From DASPKM01 sp035628135 (GTDB taxonomy: Bacteria; Bacteroidota; Bacteroidia; Chitinophagales; Chitinophagaceae), in assembly GCA_035628135.1 (NCBI GenBank), contig DASPKM010000009.1:186001-250000 (forward strand): DNA of 64,000 bases, in the 5' to 3' direction. Position numbers and translations under genes: made by a program. Below the pieces are notes generated by a model. That model saw only the letters and a program-made list of their open reading frames with translations, did not search any database and was not told the origin of the DNA. Position 1 is the first letter of the stretch. Each line of letters opens with the position of its first letter. Shown here in pieces: positions 8,323 to 17,999 of the stretch.

Positions 8323-9975
8323 CTACAGCGATATGCCGCGCTTCCAGGGAATAAAATCTTCCTGCCCATTGCGCACGGCACTTACTATTTCTTCGCCGCT
8401 GGCCACGCGTATTACGTAGTCCAGTATGCGTGCTCCCGCTTCCTCGATGGTCTCCACACCCTCTATAACGGGGCCGGTATCCACATCGATAATATCGCGC
8501 ATCCGTTTGTACAATGCGGTGTTGCTCGAAATTTTCACAACCGGCGTTATGGGATTGCCCGTGGGCGTTCCGAGGCCGGTGGTAAACAGCACTATGTTGG
8601 CCCAGGAACCTACTTCGGCGGTGGTGGATTCTACATCGTTGCCGGGCGTGCACAACAGGTTGAGCCCAGGCTTTGTTACAGGCTCGGGATAATCCAGCAC
8701 GGCCACTACGGGCGAAGTGCCACCTTTTTTTGCAGCGCCGGCTGATTTAATAGCGTCCGTTATCAATCCATCCTTGATATTTCCGGGCGATGGGTTCATA
8801 TCGAACCCGGAGCCTGACGCAATTGCGCGTTGGTTGTACACCTTCATCAGGTTACCGAAGCGCTGCGCGGTTTCTGTATCGATGCAGCGGTCGCTTAGTT
8901 CCTGCTCTACGCCGCAGAGCTCGGGAAATTCAGAAAGCACCACAGAACCGCCCAATGCCACCAAAAGGTCCGAAGTATAGCCGATAGCAGGATTGGCGGA
9001 GATACCCGAAAACCCGTCGGAGCCGCCGCATTCAAGGCCAATGCATATTTTGCTGAGGGGCGCAGGCTCTCTTTTACATCGATTGGCCTGCACGAGTCCA
9101 GCAAATGTTTGTCGAATGGCCTGCGACAGCAGGTCGGACTCCATTCCTATTTTCTGCTGCTCGAGTATGTAGAGCGGTTTATTGAAATTGGGATCGCGTT
9201 TCTGAATTTGTTCCTGCAGTATCGTCACCTGTGCATTCTGGCATCCCAGGCTTAGCACGGTGGCGCCTGCCACGTTGGGATGTGTGATGTAACCCGCCAG
9301 CAAACCGCACAATGCCTCTGCATCCTGTCGCGTGCCGCCGCAACCGCCGGTGTGCGAAAGAAACTTAATGCCGTCAACGTTGGGGAATATACGCTGTTCG
9401 CGGACAGTGTGCGCTTCTGTTGCAACAGGGGCGCGCAGCAATTCATCTACACTGCTGCCCGATTTGTACATTTCTATAAGCTGGCTGGCTTGCATGCGAT
9501 AGGAATGATGCCTGCCATAACCCAGACCATCTACCAGCGCTTCCTTCAATACTTCCAGGTTCCTGTTCTCGCAAAACACCAGGGGTATTACCAGCCAGTA
9601 GTTGGCTGTGCCCACCTTGCCATCCGCACGGTGATAGCCCATGAAAGTTTTGTTTTTCCATTTGGATACATCGGGAATGTTCCATCCTGTTTTGCGGTCT
9701 GCGATATGAAAATCGCTCGAGGCATGCTTTACATTGGAAGTAGTGATAAGCCCTCCGCTGTGTATGTTTTCCTGGGCCTTGCCTACCAGCACGCCGTACA
9801 TAATGATGGGATCGCCTTTTTGCAATTCCCTTGTAACAAATTTGTGCTTGGCGGGAATATTATCGTGCAGCATTATTTCGGTACCATTGTAGGCAATGCG
9901 CTCGCCCCTGTTAAGGTTTGACAGGGCCACCAGTACATTATCGTCCGGATGAACTTTTACAATGTTCCTTTTCAT
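8323..9975 (-). CDS. uxaA: Altronate dehydratase UxaA
   Basis: A 550-residue altronate dehydratase converting D-altronate to 2-keto-3-deoxy-D-gluconate. The N-terminal SAF domain (about residues 5-85) joins the large UxaA domain starting near residue 110 (MGYHRADGKVGTANYW). Conserved glycine/cysteine blocks HTGGCGGTRQDAEALCGLL and IGLECGGSDGFSGISANPAIG are intact, and the C-terminus reads QEDFIPWKRGISL. It overlaps the end of uxaB by 4 bp (ATGA type), indicating translational coupling. A degenerate remnant of a second copy lies at 41724-42382. Confidence 0.96.
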   Translation of the reverse strand: MKRNIVKVHPDDNVLVALSNLNRGERIAYNGTEIMLHDNIPAKHKFVTRELQKGDPIIMYGVLVGKAQENIHSGGLITTSNVKHASSDFHIADRKTGWNIPDVSKWKNKTFMGYHRADGKVGTANYWLVIPLVFCENRNLEVLKEALVDGLGYGRHHSYRMQASQLIEMYKSGSSVDELLRAPVATEAHTVREQRIFPNVDGIKFLSHTGGCGGTRQDAEALCGLLAGYITHPNVAGATVLSLGCQNAQVTILQEQIQKRDPNFNKPLYILEQQKIGMESDLLSQAIRQTFAGLVQANRCKREPAPLSKICIGLECGGSDGFSGISANPAIGYTSDLLVALGGSVVLSEFPELCGVEQELSDRCIDTETAQRFGNLMKVYNQRAIASGSGFDMNPSPGNIKDGLITDAIKSAGAAKKGGTSPVVAVLDYPEPVTKPGLNLLCTPGNDVESTTAEVGSWANIVLFTTGLGTPTGNPITPVVKISSNTALYKRMRDIIDVDTGPVIEGVETIEEAGARILDYVIRVASGEEIVSAVRNGQEDFIPWKRGISL

Positions 9976-11495
9976 ATTTGCACCAATACTCTTTGTACCT
10001 GCGCATTTTCAAGAACAGTGCGGGCGCCCTTGTTCATCAATGCGTGCAGCTTGTCGGTTACCGCCCCTGCAAAACCCGGAAGCGCATTCAGGTCTGTTCC
10101 CCAAAAACCGGTATCGCCCAGCACCTCTTCCACCAGTTGCGGAACATTGAAATTATTCCATTTATGGTAAAAATCCGCGGCCTTATCATCCTCTATGGGG
10201 TAATACGCGCCATTGAGTTGTCCAAAGTATTTATTGCCTTCCTGCTTCACCCCTTTCATAAACAATAGCCAGGCGGCAAATCCTATACAGAAAAGCTCCG
10301 GCGGGTTAACGGCGGTGCGGTAATGCTGTAATAGCATGGGAAGGTTGCGCATCCTCATTTTAGAGCTGTACTGAACGGTTATGTTGATCCATTGGTGGCG
10401 GATGTGCGGGTTGCGAAAACGGTCCAGCACGCTGGCCCCGAACGCACGCGCTACGGACGGCTCAATGGCATAAGGAATGACAGGCGCGAGCTCGTGCAGC
10501 ATCAGGCTTTGAACGAAGGATGATAATTGTTTATCGTCCATGGCCTGCTTTACCGTATCGAAGCCTGCGACGAATGCGAGCCCGCAGCTTAGCGTGTGCG
10601 TGCCGTTGAGCAGGCGAAGCTTCAATTCCCTGTAAATATCGATGTCGGGCTCTATGATCACGCCTTCATCTGCCTGGCAAAAAGAAAGCACCTGTTTAAC
10701 ATATTCATCTCCTTCGATTGCCCATAACCGGTATACCTCTGCCGTGGTCAGCAATTGATCGTGGTAACCCAGTTCGCGCTCCAGCATTTCACGGTCCTGC
10801 TGCGAAGGTTTGCCGGGCACGATCCTGTCGACTAAAGAACTGCAGAAATGATTAGCTTCTTCCAGCCACTCTATAAATGCATCGGGCAATCCATTGAGGT
10901 GTGCGAGCTCCAGCACGATGGATTCGAGCTTTCTTCCATTGTCCGGTATCAGTTCTGTGGGAATGATGACCATGCCGCTTTGCGGGCTGCCGTTAAATGC
11001 CTGGTAACGTTCGTACAGGAAGGAAAGCAATTTACCTGGGAACGAAACCGGCGGATGACGCCGCACGTCATCGTTCACCAATTGTATGCCTACTTCGGTA
11101 GTATTGGAAATGATCACCTGCATATTCGGATCGTGCGCGCATTCCAGTATTTGGTCCCATTCATCTTTTGCGCTCAATACCCGGCTAATGGATGAGTTGA
11201 TAATGTTCTCTTCGGCTTTTGTTCCATTTTGCAGCCCGCGGACGCAGAGCGTGTACAATCCATCCTGCTTATCGAATGCAGTAGTGTCTCCATGGTCGGT
11301 AGATTTTACCACGACTATCCTTCCATTGAAAATGCCGAGGCGGTTGGCCTTGTCGATGAAATAATCGGGCAGCCCGCGCAACAGCACACCCGTTCCGAAC
11401 TGCAGCACCTTCTCGGGCAGTTCGAACAGCTCATCGGGTGGTATCACCACGACCGCTGATTGGATGTTCTTTAAAGTATAACGTGATAAAAACAT
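9972..11495 (-). CDS. uxaB: Tagaturonate reductase UxaB
   Basis: A 507-residue member of the mannitol dehydrogenase family that reduces D-tagaturonate to D-altronate with NADH. The nucleotide-binding segment is VLQFGTGVLLRG near residues 30-41. The C-terminal catalytic block LKLRLLNGTHTLSCGLAF carries the family Lys, Asn and His. Length and spacing match UxaB rather than UxuB, and the position directly before uxaA supports this. It follows the pectinesterase by 14 bp and shares 4 bp with uxaA. Confidence 0.94.
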   Translation of the reverse strand: MFLSRYTLKNIQSAVVVIPPDELFELPEKVLQFGTGVLLRGLPDYFIDKANRLGIFNGRIVVVKSTDHGDTTAFDKQDGLYTLCVRGLQNGTKAEENIINSSISRVLSAKDEWDQILECAHDPNMQVIISNTTEVGIQLVNDDVRRHPPVSFPGKLLSFLYERYQAFNGSPQSGMVIIPTELIPDNGRKLESIVLELAHLNGLPDAFIEWLEEANHFCSSLVDRIVPGKPSQQDREMLERELGYHDQLLTTAEVYRLWAIEGDEYVKQVLSFCQADEGVIIEPDIDIYRELKLRLLNGTHTLSCGLAFVAGFDTVKQAMDDKQLSSFVQSLMLHELAPVIPYAIEPSVARAFGASVLDRFRNPHIRHQWINITVQYSSKMRMRNLPMLLQHYRTAVNPPELFCIGFAAWLLFMKGVKQEGNKYFGQLNGAYYPIEDDKAADFYHKWNNFNVPQLVEEVLGDTGFWGTDLNALPGFAGAVTDKLHALMNKGARTVLENAQVQRVLVQI

Positions 11496-11509
11496 AACCT
11501 ACGATTGAA

Positions 11510-12547
11510 TTACTTAATAACGGCCCGCTCAGGATACCAGCGACCTTTGAATACCCACTGCGCATCGATATTGCCAGCATCGGGCGAGCCGGGCGCCGAT
11601 GCAAGATTGTTCGCATGCCATGGATAATCGCCGCCCTGCCGGTGGCAGTTATAATAATACACGCGGTTGCCCCACAAAATGGTGTTATTGGTGGGCACGC
11701 GGTAAATATCCTGGTTGGCCATATTAGCCGCAAATGTGCAATTGACCAGATAAAACTGTGCATCGCGGTGATAGCGGCCTAATCTAAAACCATCATATCC
11801 CTTGAAGCTGCAGTTTTTCAAAACCGTCTTTGAATCTTCGTGCTTCGATCCATCGTGCCAGATGGCGGCGCTGCCGGTATGCGCAATGAATTCGCAGTTC
11901 TCGGCGTAGGCCCATCCGCGAGGGCAGTAAAAATCAACGCCGCCCTCCATGATGCAATCCTTGAAATAGAACATGCCGTTGTCAACATTCCATGGACTTA
12001 CCGTATCGCCACCGTAAGCTTTGAAATGGCAATTGATGGCCTTAAGCCTCGTTGCATTCATGGTGCGCAATGCCATCTGGTGGCTCGACATGCCGATCTT
12101 CTTTTGTCGGTTAATGGTGTCCGTTACACAGGGTATGGTAAAGTCCTGTTTCCAATCAAAGCCGAAATTGTTCGTAACGGTCAGGTTTTGCAGGGTAATG
12201 TCATTGCCGTCCACGTTCATGGTGGCCACGCCCCAGTCGTCGTTGTGCAGGCACCGCCATTGGTCCCTGGCGATGGATTGTGCAATGATGGTATGGTCCC
12301 TGTCTTCGCCCAAGAAAATGATATTGTGTTTTTCGATGTATAGCTTCTCGTTATAAACGCCTTTTTTTATGAAGATCACCCTTGGTCCGGCAGCTGAATC
12401 CGGCAAGCTGTTGATGGCAGCCTGGATCGATCTGTAATCGCCCTTACCATCCGCCGAAACAGTGATCCGCTTTTGCGCGTGCATATCTTGCCGGCAAATG
12501 AACAATCCCAACAGCACACTGGCCCATATCGTAACCGTCCTGCTCAT
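11510..12547 (-). CDS. Secreted pectinesterase-like protein (CE8 family, non-canonical)
   Basis: A 345-residue right-handed beta-helix protein with a signal peptide ending MHAQ, similar to carbohydrate esterase family 8, which removes methyl groups from homogalacturonan. Family landmarks are GDYRSIQAAINSLP near the start, SHQMALRTMNA, GGDT (Asp181, in place of QDT), GGVDFYC (Asp205, in place of VDFIFG) and LGRYHR (Arg258, where LGRPW is usual). Both acidic residues and the Arg are kept, but the usual Gln before the first Asp and the Trp after the Arg are not. The ATG at 12547 shares one base with the stop of the GH105 gene (TAATG), favouring this start over an in-frame codon 30 bp earlier. 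Confidence 0.85.
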   Translation of the reverse strand: MSRTVTIWASVLLGLFICRQDMHAQKRITVSADGKGDYRSIQAAINSLPDSAAGPRVIFIKKGVYNEKLYIEKHNIIFLGEDRDHTIIAQSIARDQWRCLHNDDWGVATMNVDGNDITLQNLTVTNNFGFDWKQDFTIPCVTDTINRQKKIGMSSHQMALRTMNATRLKAINCHFKAYGGDTVSPWNVDNGMFYFKDCIMEGGVDFYCPRGWAYAENCEFIAHTGSAAIWHDGSKHEDSKTVLKNCSFKGYDGFRLGRYHRDAQFYLVNCTFAANMANQDIYRVPTNNTILWGNRVYYYNCHRQGGDYPWHANNLASAPGSPDAGNIDAQWVFKGRWYPERAVIK

Positions 12548-14508
12548 TATTTTTTGCGGCTCATTGCCAGCAGCCACTTCACCAGCCCCTCGCCTGCCTT
12601 GTAATTGTCGTAATCGGCGGGCAGCCTTCTTCCATCCACGTATTCATTGTACAGCCAGGGATCGCCGATGGCGAACACCAGGCCCTTGCCATATTTGGCC
12701 GCGGCCATTATCACGTGGCCGTTATCTGTAAGAATCGGCTCCGCCGGCTTATTGATCCTAAGCGTGGCCAGTTCCTTTATGAAAATCTTTTTGGTGTTTT
12801 TGAAGACCGCATTGTTGCTGATGTCGAATGCGCCCTGTTCGTATTGGTTATTGATGACCTGGTGAAAATTATCTGTATTGAATTGAATGCCGAACCGCGC
12901 AGCCAGTTGATTAAAATGTTCGAACTCGGCATTGTTCATGTCATTGCCCATTAATACCAATACACCGCCGGCCTTTACCCAATCCGCGATGGCGCTGGTA
13001 TGCTGCGGTTGGATGAAGTGCGGGTCCGCTGTTTCTTTTTTCGTATCGGGGTCAACAATGATGTACACATCGGCCTTGCGAAGGTTCTCCGCATCAGGCG
13101 CTGTTTCCAACGAAGTAGTGTTTGCGCCGTGTATGCGGAATATATCGCCCAGCATGGCGAAGCCGCTATTGGTTTTATCGTCCCATGTATAATGGTAGCG
13201 CACATTGGCGCCGGTAGCGTCTTTCTTCCATTCGTTGTTGAAATAAGTGTCCAGCACAATGTTTTTACCCTTGCCGATGGATTGTTTTGGCAGCATTTCC
13301 ATTTCCACCGCGCATTTGATGAAGGCGCCCATGCCCTTGGGATCGTTTACGATCACCGGTTCGCTCATGTAATATTCAAAGCTGCCATCGCGGTAGGGAT
13401 TGCCGCCCAGGCCTGATACAGCTACCGTTCCTTTCAGGTTGGTGCGACCTTCGGAATCTGTTTCGATAAATTCTTTTACAATGCCTCCATAAGCCTTGTT
13501 AGCGGTTTGCAGGTACGATGCCGGCAGATAGCCTTTGCGCACGCCTTTCGCCAACGTATAAGTGATCATGCAGGAGGCCGAGGCTTCGCGGTAATTTTTG
13601 GGTGTCTTTTGTTTGTCTACCACATCGTACCACAAACCTGTTTTGGGGTCCTGGTACGCAGCAATGCCTTTTGCATAGCGGTTCAGTATGCCGATGATGG
13701 AATCTCTTCCCGGATGATTTGCCGGAAAGTAATCGAGCACGTCTACCATTGCCATTCCAAACCAGCCCATGGCCCTGCCCCATACATTGGGCGAAAGCCC
13801 GGTGGTTTTATCGGCCCAGCGTTGCTGCCTGCTCTCGTCCCAACCGTGGTACAACAGTCCTGTTTTTGCGTCTCTTGCATGGCGCTCCATCAATACAAAC
13901 TGGCGGGTAATGTCGTTGAACGCGGTGTCCTCGTGGAACAGCATTGCATACTCCGCATAAAATGGCTGGCCCATGTACAACCCGTCGAGCCACATCTGGT
14001 AAGGATAGATCTTCTTATGCCAAAAGCCGCCTTCGGATGTGCGTGGGTGTGAGCGGAGTTGCCCGCGCAAAAGGTCTGTAGCTTTCTTATATTTTTCTTT
14101 TCCTGTTACACGATACAGGAGTAATAACAACTTGCCGTTGTTGATGTGATCGATATTGTATTCATCGGGCCTATAGCCTTTGATGCTGCCGTCTTCCTGC
14201 ACGTAAAAGTCCATGCATTTTTGGATGTAGCGGAAGTATTCGCCGTTGCCGGTGGCATTCCAGATGCCTTCGATGCCTTTAAGTATAACACCCTGGTCGT
14301 AGCTCCACTTGGCTGGCTGGCCAGGCCTGAGCGCAAAAGAATCTTTCCAGATGTACATGGCGGTAGCTGCCAGCTCCTGCGACCAGTTGCGGCTTGCTTT
14401 GCCGGAAGGCAGGGCCTTTACCGAAGGTTTAACCCGGGTTTGCGCGTACGCGAAAGTGGCGATGATCAAGCAGGCTATGGTGACGATCAGTTTCATATAC
14501 ATTTTCAT
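12547..14508 (-). CDS. Unsaturated rhamnogalacturonyl hydrolase (GH105) fused to a DUF4350-type domain
   Basis: A 653-residue secreted protein. Residues 1-24 are a signal peptide (LIVTIACLIIATFAYAQ). Residues ~40-410 are a GH88/GH105 (alpha/alpha)6 barrel, with the catalytic Asp in YQMWLDGLYMG (about residue 175), SPNVWGRAMGWFGMAMVD and a Gly-rich end. Enzymes of this type remove 4,5-unsaturated uronate left by pectin lyases. From ~residue 420 a second alpha/beta domain follows (LDTYFNNEW, GGVLVLMGNDMNNAEFEHFN, YGKGLVFAIGDPWLYNEY), resembling DUF4350 or glutamine-amidotransferase-like folds. Starts at 14514 (TTG) and 14496 (ATG) are also possible. Its stop and the pectinesterase ATG share one base. 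Confidence 0.9.
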   Translation of the reverse strand: MKMYMKLIVTIACLIIATFAYAQTRVKPSVKALPSGKASRNWSQELAATAMYIWKDSFALRPGQPAKWSYDQGVILKGIEGIWNATGNGEYFRYIQKCMDFYVQEDGSIKGYRPDEYNIDHINNGKLLLLLYRVTGKEKYKKATDLLRGQLRSHPRTSEGGFWHKKIYPYQMWLDGLYMGQPFYAEYAMLFHEDTAFNDITRQFVLMERHARDAKTGLLYHGWDESRQQRWADKTTGLSPNVWGRAMGWFGMAMVDVLDYFPANHPGRDSIIGILNRYAKGIAAYQDPKTGLWYDVVDKQKTPKNYREASASCMITYTLAKGVRKGYLPASYLQTANKAYGGIVKEFIETDSEGRTNLKGTVAVSGLGGNPYRDGSFEYYMSEPVIVNDPKGMGAFIKCAVEMEMLPKQSIGKGKNIVLDTYFNNEWKKDATGANVRYHYTWDDKTNSGFAMLGDIFRIHGANTTSLETAPDAENLRKADVYIIVDPDTKKETADPHFIQPQHTSAIADWVKAGGVLVLMGNDMNNAEFEHFNQLAARFGIQFNTDNFHQVINNQYEQGAFDISNNAVFKNTKKIFIKELATLRINKPAEPILTDNGHVIMAAAKYGKGLVFAIGDPWLYNEYVDGRRLPADYDNYKAGEGLVKWLLAMSRKK

Positions 14509-14514
14509 ATTCAA

Positions 14515-16161
14515 CTAGTGGCCGGCCAGTGCTTTTTCTGTTGCGCCGAATTCAAAACGTATCTTCTCTTTGGCTTTCGAAGCGTCGGTATCTTTTAATT
14601 GGATATTGCTGCTTTTTTCGCCGCTGATGTTCAGCAACAGTTCGGCCTGGTTGTATTGAATGCCATTGAGCACGATGTTCTTGCTGTTATGCACATTCAG
14701 TACCGGTTCAGTGTTTTTTGTAACGAGTTTCACATTTAAGAAGCTGATGTCCGTGCCCTCAGTCATGTCCAGCCCGTGCTTTGCCTGTATCACCATATTC
14801 TTCATGGAAATGCGCTGCACGTTCATTTCGGGAAGGCCCCGGATGAAGATAGCTTTTTCGGCGCCATTTGCCACTACATTGCTGATCTGGAAATTCCTGA
14901 ATTGCGGAGTGGCTTCGGTTATGGGTTGCGATTCTACTTTGGGAGGCTCTCTTTTTTCGCCGGTGAGTGCAATGGGGTCTTGTGCCGCATAGTACATATC
15001 GAAGAGAATGGCTTCGCCCACGATGTCGCGCATAGTGATATTGTTGATATAGATATTTTCAACAATGCCTCCCCTGCCGCGGGTGGTTTTAAAACGCAGG
15101 CCTATGTCGGTGCCGATGAAGGTGCAATCGTTCACATAAATATTCTTTGCGCCGCCGCTCATTTCCGAACCGATCACAAAACCACCGTGCGCATGGTATA
15201 CGATGCAATTTTTTATCACTACATCCTGCGTGGGCATTGCGCGTTTCCTGCCTTCGGCGTCACGGCCTGATTTAATGCAGATGCCGTCGTCGCCCACATC
15301 GAAGGTGCTGTTCTCTATCAGCACATAACGGCAGCTTTCCAAATCGATGCCATCGCCGTTTTGCGCATACCATGGATTTTTTACCTGCAGGTTTCTTACG
15401 GTAATGTGCTCGCTCATCAATGGATGCAGGCACCAGGCCGGGGAATTTTGAAATGTTACGCCCTCAAGCAGTATCCTGCTGCATTTGGTGAGCACCAATA
15501 AATTCGGGCGGAGAAAGTCTTTTACCTCCTTGTAAAACTCAGCGGTTTTGTCAGGTGCGATCACGCCGGGATTTTTCAGCTTCGATCCTTTGAGTGAGCT
15601 TTCAGTGGGATACCATATCTTTTTATCATCGCTTAAAAAGCCGCCTGACGCCAATAATTTTTTCCAGTCGGATTCCGTGAGCTTGTCTTTTTTCACCATG
15701 CGCCATGCATCGCCTGCCCCATCGATGATGCCGTACCCTGTAATGCCGATATTGGTGGCATTAGTAGCTGATACAGGTGATTGATTGCGCATTTGCGGAA
15801 GTCCTTCCCAATTGCCTTCCACCAAAGAATATTGCGTGAGATCTTCCGTGAATTGCAGTATGGCGTTGCGTTGCAGGTGCAGGTTTACATTGCTCTTTAA
15901 TACAAGCGGGCCCGTAAGCCACATGCCCGCGGGCACCAGCACTACTCCGCCGCCTTTTTTGTTACACGCATCGATGGCCTGGTTGATGCTATTGGTGTTG
16001 AGCGTAATGCCATCTGCCTTTGCGCCGTATTTGACGATACTGAAAGTATCCTTCTTAAACACCGGCAATATTGCCCTGGGTAATTGTTGCTGTGCATGAG
16101 CGGCAAGGCTGTAAAATGCCAGCACAGTCAGGCAGGTTTTGATGGCATGCGTACGTTTCAT
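14515..16161 (-). CDS. Glycoside hydrolase family 28 polygalacturonase
   Basis: A 548-residue secreted GH28 beta-helix enzyme with a signal peptide ending AAHAQ. Catalytic motifs are all present: NGDGID at 268-273 (usually NTDGID), DD at 291-292 in DVGDDGICIKSG, HGG at 325-327 and RFK at 356-358 (usually RIK). Such enzymes hydrolyse alpha-1,4-galacturonan, often as exo-enzymes in Bacteroidota. It opens the operon that continues through GH105, CE8, uxaB, uxaA, uxaC and the transporter with gaps of at most 99 bp. A palindromic site and a promoter-like block lie 91 and 36 bp upstream of its ATG. Confidence 0.94.
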   Translation of the reverse strand: MKRTHAIKTCLTVLAFYSLAAHAQQQLPRAILPVFKKDTFSIVKYGAKADGITLNTNSINQAIDACNKKGGGVVLVPAGMWLTGPLVLKSNVNLHLQRNAILQFTEDLTQYSLVEGNWEGLPQMRNQSPVSATNATNIGITGYGIIDGAGDAWRMVKKDKLTESDWKKLLASGGFLSDDKKIWYPTESSLKGSKLKNPGVIAPDKTAEFYKEVKDFLRPNLLVLTKCSRILLEGVTFQNSPAWCLHPLMSEHITVRNLQVKNPWYAQNGDGIDLESCRYVLIENSTFDVGDDGICIKSGRDAEGRKRAMPTQDVVIKNCIVYHAHGGFVIGSEMSGGAKNIYVNDCTFIGTDIGLRFKTTRGRGGIVENIYINNITMRDIVGEAILFDMYYAAQDPIALTGEKREPPKVESQPITEATPQFRNFQISNVVANGAEKAIFIRGLPEMNVQRISMKNMVIQAKHGLDMTEGTDISFLNVKLVTKNTEPVLNVHNSKNIVLNGIQYNQAELLLNISGEKSSNIQLKDTDASKAKEKIRFEFGATEKALAGH

Positions 16162-16196
16162 GATAGACTACCTCTTTTTTACGCTGAAAATCAAAA

Positions 16197-16204
16197 CAAT
16201 TCTA
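16197..16204 (-). promoter_or_regulatory. Candidate -7 promoter element of the GH28/uxa operon
   Basis: On the minus strand this reads TAGAATTG, inside TAGAATTGTTTTGATTTTC. It differs from the Bacteroidota -7 consensus TAnnTTTG by one base. The susC2 promoter has TAGACTTGTTTTGCATTTTC at the same distance from a related palindrome. No good -33 TTG is present, which would fit a promoter that needs an activator. Confidence 0.55.
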
Positions 16205-16251
16205 CTTACTAATCTGCAAAGCCAGCACTGCTTCCCGGGCTTTTTCTACGC

Positions 16252-16271
16252 AATCGTTACCGGTAACGATG
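16252..16271. promoter_or_regulatory. Candidate operator upstream of the GH28/uxa operon (perfect 18-bp palindrome)
   Basis: Plus strand AATCGTTACCGGTAACGATG; positions 16253-16270 form a perfect 18-bp palindrome centred on CG. A central CG with AACG/CGTT half-sites is the usual look of LacI-family operators. It lies 47 bp upstream of the candidate -7 element and matches the site at 31720-31739 in 15 of 20 bases. It is not a terminator for susD1: no U-run follows on the minus strand. Confidence 0.7.
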
Positions 16272-16276
16272 TCAGT

Positions 16277-17980
16277 TTAATATCCCGGGTTTTGCGTAAA
16301 CTCTGTCTTATTAGTAACGGCGTCCATCTGTATCTGGGGAATGGGGCGAAGTACGTGAAAGTCCTTGATATTGGCCCCTGCCTGCGGATTAAAGGCTTTG
16401 ATCCTTTCCACCAGCTTGCCTGTTCTTTTAAGGTCGAACCAGCGCCATTGCTCTCCAGCCAGTTCCCTGGCGCGTTCATCTAGGATGAAGTCGATGGTTA
16501 CATCGGCGGCGGTTATGTCCAGCGAATTTGCCGGTTGTCCGGTTATAACAGCCCTGCGGCGGACCAGGTTAATAAGGTTGGCAGCGGTGGCGTTATCGCC
16601 CGCCTTGTGTTTTGCTTCAGCGGCCGTGAGGATAATGTCTGCCAGCCTGAAAATATACGCATCGCGGGAGCTTTGCTGCTCCGCAATGGAAGGGCGGGTG
16701 GGGTCGAGGAATTTCTTCAATGAAACGAAGTTCGAAGTATTGCGCGGGGTGCCATTGGCATTGTACACGTTGGTGCGGTCGAATATCTCGTACTTACGGC
16801 TATCGCGGAATGCGTTTGTTATGGTTTGTTTTGTGATCCAGTGCGCGGTATCGCCGGGATTGAGGGTGAAGCTGGCTTGTCCGCCGGTTGTAAGGTTGCG
16901 CTGGTAGGTAGTGGGCGTTGCCCTGTTGCTGAACCATACTTCCTGGAAGCTGCCATCGTACCGCGCATCCCTGGTGTTATCGTACAGGTCTAATAAAAAA
17001 CGGGTAGGCATCCAGCGGCTGAAGGGACGGCCATAAGCAATGCTCCGCTCCATTCCGGGCCGCACGTCGTATTTCTGCAGGAACATCAGGTGCCCGTTGT
17101 TGGCGCCGCGGGGGTGACCACCGGGATAAATAATGGCGCCCGCGGGGCCCGTAAAATCGTTCAGGGTTAAATTGGTTGTATAGTTTACCGCCCAGATCAC
17201 TTCCTTATTCACGTTACTCGTCATCGACCACAGGTCGGAATACCTTGCCTGCAATTGCAAGCCGTACGAGGTCATTACTTTATTAGCGTAAAAATAGCTG
17301 CTGTCATAATTACGTGTTATGAGGAATATTTTAGCTAGAAATGCTTCTGCCGCCGGCTTGGTGACGCGGCCATTATCCGTGGTGGTATTGGGAAGGTTAG
17401 GCGCTGCCAGCCGCAGGTCTGCAAGTATCTGGTTGTAAAAACTGTCCACGTGTTTCCTGTTGGCAGTGGTAACGATGCCCTGGGTCTCATCGAGCGTGAA
17501 GTGTACGCCGCCCCAGGTTTCTACGATGGTGTAATAATACCATGCGCGCAGCATGCGCAGCTCTGCTTCCCGGATCCTTTGCGTGTTCGCCGGCAATCCT
17601 GAATTGCCCACCCGTTTAATGAGCGCATTGCAAAGATTGATGGCAGAATAAAATCGTGGCCATAATGCCCCGATGATGGGATTGGCGGGATTGAGCCCCG
17701 TGGTAAATTGCGTGAGCTCGGTATTGGGATCGTCCACTCCGCTCATCCACAGGTCGCTGCTGGCTTCGAACAAATGATAGCCTGCTTCTTTGCCCCAGAT
17801 CCAACGGTTATAGGTATACGCTGCGTTTACTCCGCTCTCGTATCCTGCGGGCGTATTGAACACGTTGTCAGCTGTTGCGCCACCGGGATTATATTCTGTG
17901 AGTTTTTTCTTGCACGATAAAATGCTGAACAGCGCGCAGATCATACAAGCGCCGGCCAGGTATCGGGAAGTCTTTTTCAT
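16277..17980 (-). CDS. SusD/RagB-type glycan-binding lipoprotein (pair 1)
   Basis: A 567-residue outer-membrane lipoprotein; the lipobox LSC places the lipid on Cys23 after a hydrophobic signal. The SusD N-terminal segment (GYESGVNAAYTYNRWIW), the TPR-bearing middle (EAELRMLRAWYYYTIVETWGGV, AAEAFLAKIFLITRNYDSSYFYAN) and the C-terminal ERARELAGEQWRWFDLKRTGKL signature are all present. It caps the SusC1 channel and binds oligosaccharide at the cell surface. It follows susC1 by 19 bp. The sugar is inferred to be a pectin fragment from neighbours only. Confidence 0.95.
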   Translation of the reverse strand: MKKTSRYLAGACMICALFSILSCKKKLTEYNPGGATADNVFNTPAGYESGVNAAYTYNRWIWGKEAGYHLFEASSDLWMSGVDDPNTELTQFTTGLNPANPIIGALWPRFYSAINLCNALIKRVGNSGLPANTQRIREAELRMLRAWYYYTIVETWGGVHFTLDETQGIVTTANRKHVDSFYNQILADLRLAAPNLPNTTTDNGRVTKPAAEAFLAKIFLITRNYDSSYFYANKVMTSYGLQLQARYSDLWSMTSNVNKEVIWAVNYTTNLTLNDFTGPAGAIIYPGGHPRGANNGHLMFLQKYDVRPGMERSIAYGRPFSRWMPTRFLLDLYDNTRDARYDGSFQEVWFSNRATPTTYQRNLTTGGQASFTLNPGDTAHWITKQTITNAFRDSRKYEIFDRTNVYNANGTPRNTSNFVSLKKFLDPTRPSIAEQQSSRDAYIFRLADIILTAAEAKHKAGDNATAANLINLVRRRAVITGQPANSLDITAADVTIDFILDERARELAGEQWRWFDLKRTGKLVERIKAFNPQAGANIKDFHVLRPIPQIQMDAVTNKTEFTQNPGY

Positions 17981-17999
17981 GTTTTAAATTTTGAATGCT

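Noticed and set aside
16252..16271. Palindrome as a Rho-independent terminator of susD1
   Set aside because: No U-run on the minus strand, and the sequence recurs before susC2 where no gene ends.
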